Under the pieces are notes generated by a model. The model worked only from the letters and a program-made list of their open reading frames with translations, did no database searches and was not told the origin of the DNA. Of a stretch of 64,000 nucleotides of DNA, positions 49,201 through 57,247 are shown one piece after another. Position numbers and translations under genes: made by a program. This DNA comes from Planctomycetota bacterium (lineage in GTDB: Bacteria; Planctomycetota; UBA1135; UBA2386). The DNA is taken from positions 558,001-622,000 of the forward strand of contig JACKHZ010000010.1 of NCBI GenBank assembly GCA_020638735.1, read 5' to 3'. Each line of letters starts with the position of its first letter. Within the stretch, counting starts at the first letter, position 1.

Positions 49201-52200
49201 AGGGCGGAACGGGCACGCGTTCGTGCTGCCCTTCGCCGACGCCGCGGCGTGGGAACGCGCGCTCGAGGTGGCCGGCGGCGCGCCGGACGCCGGCCGCGCG
49301 CCGACACACCTGCTGCTGGCGTGGCCGCTGCGCGAGGCCGACGCGTCGGTGCTGGTGCACGGCATGGTCGCCATGTGCCAGGCGCTGTCGCGTCGCGGGC
49401 TGCTCGAGCGGCTGTCGCTGCTCGCCGTCACCGAGCGCTGCGCAAGCGTGCAGGGCGAGGTGGTGCAGCGACCCGGTCAGGGCGCGGTCGCGGGCTTCCT
49501 GCGCGTCGTGCCGCGCGAGTTCCCGGGCGTGCGGGTGCGCAGCGTCGACGTCGACGCGGCGGCGCTCGCCGACCCCGCGGCGTTGGTCGCGGCGCTGCGC
49601 CGCGAGGTCGAGACCGAAGGTCATCCGCTGACCGTGGCCTGGCGCGGCGCCGCGCGGCACGTTCAGGAGCTGGTGGCGATCGACGTCGACGCTCCGGGCG
49701 GCGGCCGGCCGCCGGTATGGCGCGACCGCGGCGTCTACCTGCTCAGCGGCGGCCTGGGCGGCATCGGCCTGCTGCTCGCCGAGCACCTCGCGACCAGGAC
49801 CGAGGCGCGCCTGGTGCTCGTCTCGCGGCGCGGCCTGCCGCCGCGCCTGCACTGGGACGAGTGGCTCGACCTGCGGCACGGCGACCCGATCGCCGAGCGC
49901 ATCCGCCGCATCCGCGCCATGGAGGCGGCCGGCGCCGAAGTGGAGGTCGTGGCCGCCGACGTCACCGATCGCGCCGCGGCCGAACGGGCGGTGCGCGCGG
50001 CGCGGCAGCGCTTCGGCGCGTTGCACGGCGTCGTGCACGCCGCCGGCGTGCTCGACGACGGCCCGATCCTGACCCGTCAGCCGGCCCGGACCGACCGTGT
50101 GTTGCGGCCCAAGATCGACGGCGCCCGCGTGCTCGACGAGGTGACCGCCGATCAGCCGCTCGACGCGTTCGTCGTGTTCGGCTCGACCAGCGGCCTCGCC
50201 GGCATCCCCGGCCAGTGCGACTACGCCGCCGCCAACGCCGCGCTCGACGCCTTCGCCGCCTGGCGCAACGGCGCGCGCAAGGGACGTTCGTTGTCGGTCG
50301 ACTGGGGGCTGTGGCAGGACGTCGGCATGCTCGCCGAACGCGCCGAGCTGTCGCTGCCGGCGCCGGCGTGGCTCGGCGAACGGCGCGACGACGGCGACCT
50401 CGTCGAGTTCGCGTCGCAGTGGTCGCCTGCGACCCACTGGCAGCTCGCCGAGCACCGCGTCGTCGGCGGCGACTGCGTGATGCCCGGCACCGGCACCATC
50501 GAGCTGATGGTCGCGGCGGTGCAGGAGGTGCTCGGCGCGGCGCAGGCGCGGCTCGCCGACGTCGAGTTCCGCACGCCGCTGCAGTTCCCCGGAGACGCGC
50601 CGCGCGTGGTCACGGTGCGGGTGGCTCGGCAGCGGCGCGGCTACGAGGTCACGGTGACCAGCGCCGCGGTGGGGGAGCACGCCGAGCACCAGCGCACCAC
50701 GCACGCCCGCGCGACCGCGCAGGCCGGCGCGGACGGCGACCGGCTGCTCGACGTCGCGGCGTGCCGCGCCGCCGCGCCGACGCCGGCCGAGGCGAGCAGC
50801 GATCAGCACCGGCACGTCGCCTTCGGGCCGCGCTGGCAGTGCATCGAAGCCGTGCACGTCGGCGACGGCCACGCGCTCGGTGAGCTGCGGCTCCCGGCGG
50901 CCTTCGCCGCCGACCTCGAGGAACACCGCACGCACGCGGCGATGCTCGACATGGCGTTCGGCTGCGGCATCCGGTTGCTGTCGGCGTCGCATCCCGACGC
51001 GCTGTTCGTCCCGGTCGGGTGCGAAGAGGTCGTCGTGCACGGGCGCATGCCGGCGGCCGTGCTGAGCGACGTGGTGGTGACGAAGCGCGACGACCACGCG
51101 CGCCTCGGCACGCTCGACGTGACGGTGGCGACACCGGGCGGGGTCGTGGTGCTCGAACTGCGCGGGTTGACGCTGTTCGGCGTGCGCGGCCAGTTCGCCG
51201 CCACCGCTGAGGCCGCCGCCGCGCCCGCGCCGGAGGCCGGCCGCAACGGTCACCGTGGGGCGCCGCCGCCGCCCGCGCCGGCCAGCGCGCCCGTGCCGCG
51301 CCTCGCCGCGATTCTGTCGCGGGGCATCACGGGGCCCGAGGGCATGCTCGGTCTGGAGCGCGCGCTCGCCACCGCGGCGCCGCAGGTGGTCGTCTCGTCG
51401 ATGGACGTCGTGCGCGCCGCGGCGTGGCTGTCGCTGCCGCCGGAGCAGCCGCGCGTCGTCACGGTCAGCCGTTCGGCCGACGACGGCGACGCCGGCGAAG
51501 ACGCGCCGCGCGACGACGTCGAGCACAAGCTGGTCGCCGCCTTCCGCGAACTGCTCGGCGTCGAGCGCCCGGGCCTCGACGACGACTTCTTCGAGCTCGG
51601 CGGTCACTCGCTGCTGGCGGTGCGCCTGTTCGCGAGGCTGCACCAGGAGTTCGGCGTCGACCTCGAGCTGTCGACGTTGCTCGGCGCCGGCTCGGTGAGG
51701 AAGCTCGGCGACGTCGTGCGACAGGAGCTCGGGCTGCCCGATCCGGGCGACCAGCCGGTGCGCTCGGTCGCGGCGCGCAAGGGCCAGCACGTCGTGCCGA
51801 TCCAGACCGACGGGACGCGGCCCAACCTGTTCCTGGTGCACGGCGCCGGCGGCAACGTGCTCGGCTTCCGTGAGCTGTCGCACTACTTCGGCAAGGACCA
51901 GCCGCTGTACGGTCTGCAGGCGCGCGGCGTCGACGGCAAGCAGCCGCCGCACGAGACCATCGCCGAGATGGCCCGCGCCTACCTCGCCGAGGTGCGCGAA
52001 GTGCAGCCGCACGGCCCGTTCTTCCTCGGCGGCTACAGCGGCGGCGGCGTGATCGCCTACGAGATGGCGCAGCTGCTGCGCAGTGCCGGCGAGGCGGTCG
52101 CGTTCGTCGGCATGATCGACTCGTGGTGTCCGCAGCTGCCGCGCCGCGGCAAGGTCGGCCGCGCAGTGCTGCACCTCGGCCGGCTGGCGAAGCGCGGGCC

Positions 52201-52588
52201 GATGTATCCGCTGCGCATCCTGCGCACCAAGATCGAGCGCTGGAACGCCGCGCGCGACACCGAGCGGGCGCGTGCCGAGGGCGGCCCGTTGCCGCAGGAG
52301 AAGCGCGGCTTCGAGGTGCAGTTCGCGTTCGAGAACGCGTTCGTGCAGCACACGGTGCAGCCGTACGACGGCCGCGTCTGGCTGTTCCGCGCCGAGGACC
52401 AGCAGCACGGCACGCGCTACATCGTCGACGATCAGCTCGGCTGGGCGCCGTTCGCGCGCGGCGGTCTCGAGGTCGTCACCTGCCCGGGCAACCACTTCAC
52501 GATGTGCACCGAGCCCAACGTGCAGGTGCTGTGCCGGCAGATGATGTCGGCGATCGACGCCGTCATCGGCGCGCCGGCGAAGGGTTGA
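46286..52588 (+). CDS. Single-module type I polyketide synthase, KS-AT-KR-DH-ACP-TE
   Basis: A 2100-aa multidomain synthase. KS (about 1-430) has C177 (TACSTS), H313 (ESHGTGT) and H353 (NIGHLD). AT (about 530-840) has S630 in GHSLGEY; the usual specificity tetrad position reads LGAH. A KR structural part precedes the KR core at about 1150-1340 (LLSGGLGGIG, Y1313 in CDYAAANAAL). A dehydratase follows at about 1385-1630: H1390 in HRVVGGDCVMPG and D1555 in AMLDMAFG. ACP has S1775 in LGGHSLL. The thioesterase has S1918 in GGYSGGGV and H2070 in PGNHFTM. KR before DH is unusual for a modular PKS. All catalytic residues appear intact. No phosphopantetheinyl transferase or tailoring cluster is adjacent. 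Product unknown. Confidence 0.93.
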   Translation: MADSDIAVVGMACRLPGAPDLDAFWRLLRDGRDARRELDDEQLRALGVPQDVLDDPDFVKAAMLLDGIEQFDAGFFGFSPRDAALFDPQHRVWLEVCWEAFEHAGHVPERFDGRVGVFAGCGMDTYLLHNVLTNPDLVRQVGMFLIRHTGNDKDFLATRTSYQFDLRGPSVNVVTACSTSLVAIHQATQSLLAGECDMALAGGVTILVPQDRGYLYKEGEVLSPDGQCRAFDADSKGTIFGSGAGVVVLRRLADAIADGDSIHAVLAGSAINNDGGRKVSYLAPSVDGYAEVVAEALALAGISAEDVQYVESHGTGTSVGDPIEIEALTQAFRATTQRSGYCGIGSVKTNIGHLDTAAGVAGLLKVVLAMRQGQLPKSLNYRRSNPLIDFPKTPFVVVAEPRDWPRPAGGARIAGVSSLGVGGTNAHVLLREFTEATPASTPYPRRCHLLPISGKSEAAAVANARAMAAWLREQDDACDLADVSWTLQLGRKSFVQRGVAVGASRDELATALEAGDWKAQLKKASDRASSVVFLFPGGGAQYPGMGKELYQHEPVFKATVDECLEALPEQVRAEVQDVLFGAAAKQGDEAAAERMQQPVLLLVTLFVVEYAMARTLQSFGVEADAMLGHSLGEYVAATLGGTWSLEQVLAALVLRGECMAAAPKGAVLSVSLPAAEVQAMAGAIGGDDPLSLSAANAPELCAVAGSPAAIERFEQLLQQRGVDYQRLRIGLGAHSHLLDPVLDRYREGLRRFTLRRAERPWVSNVTGDWIDPQRVAEVDYWVEHLRRTVRFQDGVATLLNGGDRVFVELGPGKALTSLVRMHERAKKSAAVVSLPHPKDQRDADAFALEMVGRLWQHGVTIDWTAFHGGAARRRVPLPTYRFQRQRHWIEPGAVLATDGVPTPDAPTPPTRLPESEWLRAPAWRHQDLPPKVAAVRDATWLLVGEGPLVEVFAGAVRQDGGHATVLMPGAAEGRNGHAFVLPFADAAAWERALEVAGGAPDAGRAPTHLLLAWPLREADASVLVHGMVAMCQALSRRGLLERLSLLAVTERCASVQGEVVQRPGQGAVAGFLRVVPREFPGVRVRSVDVDAAALADPAALVAALRREVETEGHPLTVAWRGAARHVQELVAIDVDAPGGGRPPVWRDRGVYLLSGGLGGIGLLLAEHLATRTEARLVLVSRRGLPPRLHWDEWLDLRHGDPIAERIRRIRAMEAAGAEVEVVAADVTDRAAAERAVRAARQRFGALHGVVHAAGVLDDGPILTRQPARTDRVLRPKIDGARVLDEVTADQPLDAFVVFGSTSGLAGIPGQCDYAAANAALDAFAAWRNGARKGRSLSVDWGLWQDVGMLAERAELSLPAPAWLGERRDDGDLVEFASQWSPATHWQLAEHRVVGGDCVMPGTGTIELMVAAVQEVLGAAQARLADVEFRTPLQFPGDAPRVVTVRVARQRRGYEVTVTSAAVGEHAEHQRTTHARATAQAGADGDRLLDVAACRAAAPTPAEASSDQHRHVAFGPRWQCIEAVHVGDGHALGELRLPAAFAADLEEHRTHAAMLDMAFGCGIRLLSASHPDALFVPVGCEEVVVHGRMPAAVLSDVVVTKRDDHARLGTLDVTVATPGGVVVLELRGLTLFGVRGQFAATAEAAAAPAPEAGRNGHRGAPPPPAPASAPVPRLAAILSRGITGPEGMLGLERALATAAPQVVVSSMDVVRAAAWLSLPPEQPRVVTVSRSADDGDAGEDAPRDDVEHKLVAAFRELLGVERPGLDDDFFELGGHSLLAVRLFARLHQEFGVDLELSTLLGAGSVRKLGDVVRQELGLPDPGDQPVRSVAARKGQHVVPIQTDGTRPNLFLVHGAGGNVLGFRELSHYFGKDQPLYGLQARGVDGKQPPHETIAEMARAYLAEVREVQPHGPFFLGGYSGGGVIAYEMAQLLRSAGEAVAFVGMIDSWCPQLPRRGKVGRAVLHLGRLAKRGPMYPLRILRTKIERWNAARDTERARAEGGPLPQEKRGFEVQFAFENAFVQHTVQPYDGRVWLFRAEDQQHGTRYIVDDQLGWAPFARGGLEVVTCPGNHFTMCTEPNVQVLCRQMMSAIDAVIGAPAKG

Positions 52589-53659
52589 TCAGCGCGGCGC
52601 CGTCAGCGCCGCCTCGACCGCCGGCGCCAGCGCGGCCGCGACCGCTTCGTGTCCTTGCCGCGTCAGGTGGATGTCGACCTCGTAGTAGCAGCGCTCGACG
52701 CCGGCGGCCTGCAGCGCGGGCAGCAGCGCCTGGAACTCGATCTGCTGCGACGCGCAGCGTTCGGCGAGCCAGTCCTGCCACGGGCACGCGCCGCGCGCGA
52801 CCTGCTGGCGGGTCGGCATCGCCGCGACCAGCAGCCGCGCGCCGCGGTCGCGCACCGCGCCGGCGAGCTGGCGCAGCAGCGTCGCCATGGCCGTGCGTTC
52901 GTCGTCGGCGGGCAGGCCGCGTCGCGCGCGCTGCTCGAGCTGCGTCAGGCGCTCGGCGTTCTCGGGCAGGAACAGGTTCTTGTGCACGGTGCGGTAGAGC
53001 GCGCAGTGCTGGTAGAGCCAGAACGCCCCCGGCGCCGGCTGCAGGAAGGGCAGGAACGGGGTCGGATCCGCGCCGAGCTGCACAGCCGCGACCGCGCCTT
53101 CGACCCGCACGAACGGCCGCGGGCCGAGGCCGCTGAAGTACGGCATCAGGTTGTCGGCGAAGTCGTTGTCGAACACCGTCAGCACGACCAGCTGCGGTCG
53201 ATGGCGCGGCAACAGCTGCTCCAGCGCGAGCGATTCCTGGAGCGTCGAATAGCCGCCGACGCCGGCGTCGAGCGCGCGCACGTGCGGCAGCGCCGCGCCG
53301 ATACGGGCGACGAAGGTCTCCGCATACTCGACCTGCGAACCCTGTGTGAACGAGTCGCCGACGAACAGCACGGTGCGCGCGTCGGCGGCGGGTGGACTGG
53401 TGCCCGCGGGCTCCACCCGCAGGCCGTCGGCGTCGGTGGCGAACAGCACTTCGCGGCCCAGCTCGTCGCGAAAGCGACGGTGCACGCCGGGTGCGTGCCG
53501 CCAGCCCAGCTGCGCATCCAGCTCGTAGATCGCCGGGTGCAGCGCGGCGTTGAACACGCGCAGTCCGAGCTCGGTCACGCCGAGGCCGACCACCGTGCCG
53601 AGCGCAGCGGCGAGCAGCCGTCGGCGCACGCGGCGGGACCTGGACGGGGCAGGAGGCAT
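52589..53659 (-). CDS. SGNH/GDSL-type hydrolase, membrane-anchored
   Basis: A 356-aa protein with an N-terminal basic segment and membrane anchor (LLAAALGTVVGLGVTELGL). The SGNH fold is indicated by the block I serine S103 in FVGDSFTQG, a block II glycine (ALDAGVGGYST), a block III-like VFDNDFADN and a block V pair in YYEVDIHLTRQGHE. Such enzymes deacylate lipids, sugars or acyl-carriers at the cell surface. The gene is convergent with the PKS (stop codons almost touch), so any link to polyketide release is speculative. Substrate unknown. Confidence 0.8.
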   Translation of the reverse strand: MPPAPSRSRRVRRRLLAAALGTVVGLGVTELGLRVFNAALHPAIYELDAQLGWRHAPGVHRRFRDELGREVLFATDADGLRVEPAGTSPPAADARTVLFVGDSFTQGSQVEYAETFVARIGAALPHVRALDAGVGGYSTLQESLALEQLLPRHRPQLVVLTVFDNDFADNLMPYFSGLGPRPFVRVEGAVAAVQLGADPTPFLPFLQPAPGAFWLYQHCALYRTVHKNLFLPENAERLTQLEQRARRGLPADDERTAMATLLRQLAGAVRDRGARLLVAAMPTRQQVARGACPWQDWLAERCASQQIEFQALLPALQAAGVERCYYEVDIHLTRQGHEAVAAALAPAVEAALTAPR

Positions 53660-53697
53660 GTGCGCAGCTTGGACGACGGCGCCGCCCGAGGCAATCG

Positions 53698-54708
53698 TCA
53701 GGCGGGCGCGCCGCGGGCGATGCAGGCGGCGAAGCGCGCGTGGTCGACGTTGGCGCCGCAGACGATCAGGCCGACGCGCTGGCCCGCAAGTCGATCGCGC
53801 AGCTGCAGCATCGCCGCGGTGCTCGCGGCCCCGGCCGGTTCGACGGCGAGCTTCTGGTCGGCGAACAACAGCCACATCGCGTGGCACAGCGCGTCGTCGT
53901 CGACCAGGACCAGCTCGTCGAGGTGGCGCCGGCACAGCGCGAACGAGTACGGCATCGCGGTCGGCGAACCGAGGCTGTCGGCGATGGTCGTGACGGCTTC
54001 GATGCGCTGCGGCTCGCCCTTCTGGAAGCTGCGGTGCATCGAGTCGGCGCCGGCCGGTTCGACCGCGTAGACGCGGCAGCGCGGCTGCAGCTGCTTGACC
54101 GCGCAGGCGACGCCGGCGGTGAGGCCGCCGCCGCCGACCGCCACGAACACCGCGTCGAGGTTGCCGACCTGCTGCAGGAACTCGAGGCCCAGCGTCGCCG
54201 AGCCGAGCACGGTGCGTTCGCCTTCGAACGGGTGCACGAAGTGCAGGCCGTGCTCGCGCTGCAGCTCCTCGGCCGTCGCGAAGGCGCTGGCGATGTCGTC
54301 GGTCAACACGACGTCGGCGCCGAGGTCGCGGCAGGCGGCGACGCGCGCCGGGTTGGCCGTGCGCGGCATCACCACCTTGGCGGTCGTGCCGAGGCGGCTC
54401 GCCGCGTAGGCGACGGCCATGCCGTGGTTGCCGGCGCTGACCGCGGTGACGCCGCGAGCCAGCTGCGCGGCGTCGAGGTCGCGCATCACCAGGATCGCGC
54501 CGCGCGGCTTGAACGAGCCAGTGTGCTGCAGCAGCTCGAGCTTCAGCCACAGGGTCGAGTCGCGCGGGGCCAGCCGCGCGATGCGGTGACCCTGCCACTG
54601 CCAGGCGGGGGTCTCGCGCACCGCCTTGCCGAGGGCACGGCGGGCCAGCTGGATCCGTTCGGGCGTGGGAGCGACCGCCTCATGCGGCGCTGGCGAGGCG
54701 GCAGTCAT
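53698..54708 (-). CDS. PLP-dependent threonine/serine dehydratase-like enzyme
   Basis: A fold-type II PLP enzyme of 336 aa. The Schiff-base lysine is K67 in TGSFKPRGA, and the phosphate/substrate loops are SAGNHGMAVAY and VGGGGLTAGV. The serine near the pyridine nitrogen expected in the C-terminal region is replaced by a CGANVDH context. It has no regulatory ACT domain, so a catabolic threonine/serine dehydratase or racemase is likely. The ATG at 54708 is used. A GCTATCTG box ends six bases before it and resembles the leaderless motif. An upstream start would add a hydrophobic segment atypical of the family. Confidence 0.85.
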   Translation of the reverse strand: MTAASPAPHEAVAPTPERIQLARRALGKAVRETPAWQWQGHRIARLAPRDSTLWLKLELLQHTGSFKPRGAILVMRDLDAAQLARGVTAVSAGNHGMAVAYAASRLGTTAKVVMPRTANPARVAACRDLGADVVLTDDIASAFATAEELQREHGLHFVHPFEGERTVLGSATLGLEFLQQVGNLDAVFVAVGGGGLTAGVACAVKQLQPRCRVYAVEPAGADSMHRSFQKGEPQRIEAVTTIADSLGSPTAMPYSFALCRRHLDELVLVDDDALCHAMWLLFADQKLAVEPAGAASTAAMLQLRDRLAGQRVGLIVCGANVDHARFAACIARGAPA

Positions 54709-54771
54709 GCTGGCCAGATAGCCGATGGCAGGTGAGACCCGATGGCCCGGCGCCTGGAGCCCGACACAAAC

Positions 54772-54793
54772 CACGGCGGCACACACCGCCGTG
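54772..54793 (-). terminator. Hairpin between thioesterase and dehydratase genes
   Basis: CACGGCGG and CCGCCGTG pair perfectly around the six-base loop CACACA. It lies 155 bp after the thioesterase stop on the minus strand and 64 bp before the dehydratase start. A terminator role is plausible; there is no T-tract. Confidence 0.4.
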
Positions 54794-54948
54794 ACAACCA
54801 GAAACCTCAGCTCCAACTCCGCGGGCAAGGGTATGTCCGCAAAGAAGCGCCGGCAGGGCCAGCGCTGGCACCGAGCACATCGGAGGCGGAAGAGTAACGA
54901 GTCACCGGCCGGCCGCAAGTCGGGGTGCGCGCCTGGCCGGCGCCTGGA

Positions 54949-55407
54949 CTACCAGCGGTGGAAGGCCGGGTGCCCTTCGCGGACCGCGACGAACAGCCTG
55001 TCGCAGGTCGCGCAGACCCGTCCGTTGGCGGTCAGCGTGCCGGTGACACGGGCCCGATCTCCTTCGCTTCCACGACCTGCGCGCGCAGGTGCACCGGGCC
55101 GTCGGTCGGCGTCGGCCGCCGCAGCTTGATCGAATACTCGGCCGTGACCGTGCACGGCGGCGCGTCTCTCCTGAACCTTCATCAGGTGGAAGGCGGCGGT
55201 CCAGTTGCAGTGGCAGTCGAGCAGGGCGCCGATGATCCCGCCGTTCAGCACGCCGGGGAACGCCTCGTGCATCTTGTCGGGCTGCCACGTGCAGACGACC
55301 TCGTCGCCTTCGACCAGGCTGCGGATTCGCAGCCCGCGTTCGTTGGCGGGGCCGCAGCCGAAGCACGCGTTGGTGGGGGCGTAACGCTCCTGCAGGCTCT
55401 GCGTCAT
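54949..55407 (-). CDS. PaaI-like hotdog thioesterase, internally frameshifted
   Basis: A hotdog-fold protein of 152 aa. The first part is canonical: NACFGCGPANERGLRIRSLV, then MHEAFPGVLNGGIIGALLDC. The segment from about residue 80 to 118 is Arg/Ala/Gly-rich and unlike the family. The same DNA in another frame encodes the expected strands TVTAEYSIKLRRPTPTDGPV and HLRAQVVEAKEIGP. The normal frame resumes with VTGTLTANGRVCATCDRLFV. A one-base insertion at about 55160 and a one-base deletion at about 55050 therefore compensate each other. The product is open but probably misfolded, unless these are sequencing errors. The ATG at 55407 is supported by a TATCAT box seven bases upstream. Confidence 0.75.
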   Translation of the reverse strand: MTQSLQERYAPTNACFGCGPANERGLRIRSLVEGDEVVCTWQPDKMHEAFPGVLNGGIIGALLDCHCNWTAAFHLMKVQERRAAVHGHGRVFDQAAAADADRRPGAPARAGRGSEGDRARVTGTLTANGRVCATCDRLFVAVREGHPAFHRW

Positions 55408-55414
55408 CGTGAGC

Positions 55415-55420
55415 ATGATA
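55415..55420 (-). promoter_or_regulatory. TAnnnT -10 box for leaderless start at 55407
   Basis: On the minus strand CTATCAT is followed by seven bases and ATG. Matches the recurrent leaderless-type start. Inferred. Confidence 0.4.
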
Positions 55421-55456
55421 GTCGCCGCGCGACGCATCATCGGCGAAGATCCGGCG

Positions 55457-56776
55457 ATGACCTCGACCCGCCGTTCGTTCCTCGGCGCCTCCGCGGCGCT
55501 CGCCTCCGGACTCGGCCTCGGCGCCTCGGCGTCGGCGCAGCGCGACCCGCGCGCGGCGGGGCGGCCGCGCGACAAGATGCGGCTGATGGTGGTCGGCGTC
55601 GCCAACCGCGCGGCGGCCAACCTCAACGGCGTCGCCGGCGAGGAGGTCGTGGTGCTGTGTGACGTCGATCGTCGCTACCTCGACAAGGCGGCGGAGCGCT
55701 TCCCGAACGCGCTGAAGGTCACCGACTACCGCGAGATCCTCGGCGACCCGGCCAAGATCGAGGAGCTGCGCCTCGACGGCGTGGTCGTCAGCACGCCGGA
55801 CCACACGCACTACCTGCCGTCGATGCTCGCCCTGCAGAACGGTCTGCACGTCTACTGCGAGAAGCCGCTGACGCAGTCGGTGGCGCAGGCGCGGCGGCTG
55901 CTCGAGGCGGCGAGGAAGCACCACTGCACGACGCAGATGGGCATCCAGATCCACGCCTACGAGAACTTCCGCCGCGTCGTCGAGGCGGTGCGCGGCGGTG
56001 CGGTCGGCACGGTGCGCGAGGTGGTGGTGTTCGTCAACGGCACCAACTGGTCGGCCACCGAGCTGCCGAAGAGCGAGCCGGTGCCCGACTTCCTGGCGTG
56101 GCAGGAGTGGCTCGGTCCGACCGCCGAGCGCGAGTATTCGCCCGGCTACCACCCGGCCAGCTGGCGGCGCTACTGGGCGTTCGGCGGCGGCACCACCGCC
56201 GACATGGCGTGCCACTACATGGACCTCGCGTTCTGGGCGCTCGAGCTCGACGCACCGACGTCGCTGCAGGCCGACGGGCCGGAGCCCGACCCGGAGTGCG
56301 CGCCCGCGGCAATGCGCTGCGAATACGCGTTCCCGGCGCGCGGCGCGCGGCCGGCGCTGACGCTGCACTGGCACGCCGCCGGCGATCGCCCCGAGGACAA
56401 GCTGAAGGCGCGCGGTCTCGAGAAGTGGACCAATGGCGTGCTCTACATCGGCGACCAGGGCTGGCTGATCAGCAACTACGACAACCACGAGCTCGGCCGC
56501 GACGAAGGCGCGCCGGCGTGGACCGCGCCGGACAAGTCGATCCCGCCGTCGCCCGGCCACTACAAGGAGTGGATCGACTGCGCCGCCGCCGGCACGCAGC
56601 CGACTTGCTCGTTCGAGTACTCGGTGCCGCTGACCGAGGCCGTGCTGCTCGCCAACGCGGCCTATCGCGGCGCGCGCGGCAAGCGCATCACCTGGGATGC
56701 GAAGGCGATGAAGACCGACAACGACGCGGTCAACAAGCTGCTCGACATCTCGCCGCGCAAGGGCTTCGACGCGTAG
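55457..56776 (+). CDS. Gfo/Idh/MocA-family oxidoreductase, Tat-exported
   Basis: A 439-aa NAD(P)-dependent oxidoreductase with a clear twin-arginine leader (TSTRRSFLGASAALASGLG). The nucleotide-binding fold begins RLMVVGVANRAAANL. The STPDHTHYLPS segment and the EKPLTQSVAQA motif with the catalytic-site lysine are canonical, followed by the GGGTTADMACHYMDLAFWAL region. Exported members of this family are numerous in planctomycetes and often act on sugars or inositols. Cofactor is presumably loaded before Tat export. The ATG at 55457 gives the Tat leader; an upstream start would add 16 residues. It ends 12 bp before the next gene. Confidence 0.9.
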   Translation: MTSTRRSFLGASAALASGLGLGASASAQRDPRAAGRPRDKMRLMVVGVANRAAANLNGVAGEEVVVLCDVDRRYLDKAAERFPNALKVTDYREILGDPAKIEELRLDGVVVSTPDHTHYLPSMLALQNGLHVYCEKPLTQSVAQARRLLEAARKHHCTTQMGIQIHAYENFRRVVEAVRGGAVGTVREVVVFVNGTNWSATELPKSEPVPDFLAWQEWLGPTAEREYSPGYHPASWRRYWAFGGGTTADMACHYMDLAFWALELDAPTSLQADGPEPDPECAPAAMRCEYAFPARGARPALTLHWHAAGDRPEDKLKARGLEKWTNGVLYIGDQGWLISNYDNHELGRDEGAPAWTAPDKSIPPSPGHYKEWIDCAAAGTQPTCSFEYSVPLTEAVLLANAAYRGARGKRITWDAKAMKTDNDAVNKLLDISPRKGFDA

Positions 56777-56788
56777 CGGCCGCTCTGC

Positions 56789-57247
56789 ATGGAGCTCGTC
56801 GTGGCGCGGTGGCGCATCGAATGCGATGTCGAGGCGACGCGCCGGGCCCATGCCGCGGTCGCGGTCGGCGTCGATTGCGACTGTGAAGACTGCCGCGGGT
56901 TCGTGGCGCTCGGCACGGGCGCGTTCCCGGCGGGGTTCGTCGCGCTCGCCGACCGGCTCGGCGTCGATGTGACCAGGCCGGCGGAGCTCCTTCACCACGG
57001 GCCCGATGCCGACGGGCATGCGGTGCGCGGCGGGTGGTTCCACGTCGTCGGGCGCATGCTCTCGGGGGCCGATGCGTGGACGTCGTCGGGCGCGGCGGAC
57101 TTCGTCGAACTGGAGCCGGGCGTCGAGGTCGGTTGCACCGCCACAGTGCTGGCCGCACGGGCGCCGTTCGCCGATCTGCCGGTGTTCCAGCTGGAGTTCC
57201 TGCTGCGGGCATCGCCCTGGTCGGGAGCAGCAAGAGACCCGGACTAG
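56789..57247 (+). CDS. Conserved hypothetical protein, 152 aa
   Basis: I do not assign a named domain. The pattern DCDCEDCRGFVALGTGAFPA, then LADRLGVDVTRPAELLHH and VRGGWFHVVGRMLSGADAWT, is one I associate with uncharacterised bacterial proteins that carry a C-x-C-x-x-C region near residue 30. It may bind a metal or be a small immunity-like protein, but there is no evidence. It is 12 bp downstream of the Gfo/Idh/MocA gene and its last four bases overlap the end of the convergent Doc toxin gene. Confidence 0.5.
   Translation: MELVVARWRIECDVEATRRAHAAVAVGVDCDCEDCRGFVALGTGAFPAGFVALADRLGVDVTRPAELLHHGPDADGHAVRGGWFHVVGRMLSGADAWTSSGAADFVELEPGVEVGCTATVLAARAPFADLPVFQLEFLLRASPWSGAARDPD

Noticed and set aside
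46520..52495. A 1991-codon open frame antisense to the PKS
   Set aside because: High G+C keeps antisense frames open. The sequence is Arg/Ala/Gln-rich with no domain, and the sense strand carries six intact catalytic domains.
52589..54708. SGNH hydrolase and dehydratase as tailoring genes of the PKS
   Set aside because: They are on the opposite strand, convergent with the PKS, and neither family is specific to polyketide pathways.
54725..55129. Small basic plus-strand frame starting near 54725 (SAKKRRQGQRWHRAHRRRK)
   Set aside because: It overlaps the thioesterase 3' end and a hairpin, changes character midway and has no ribosome-binding site; likely chance.
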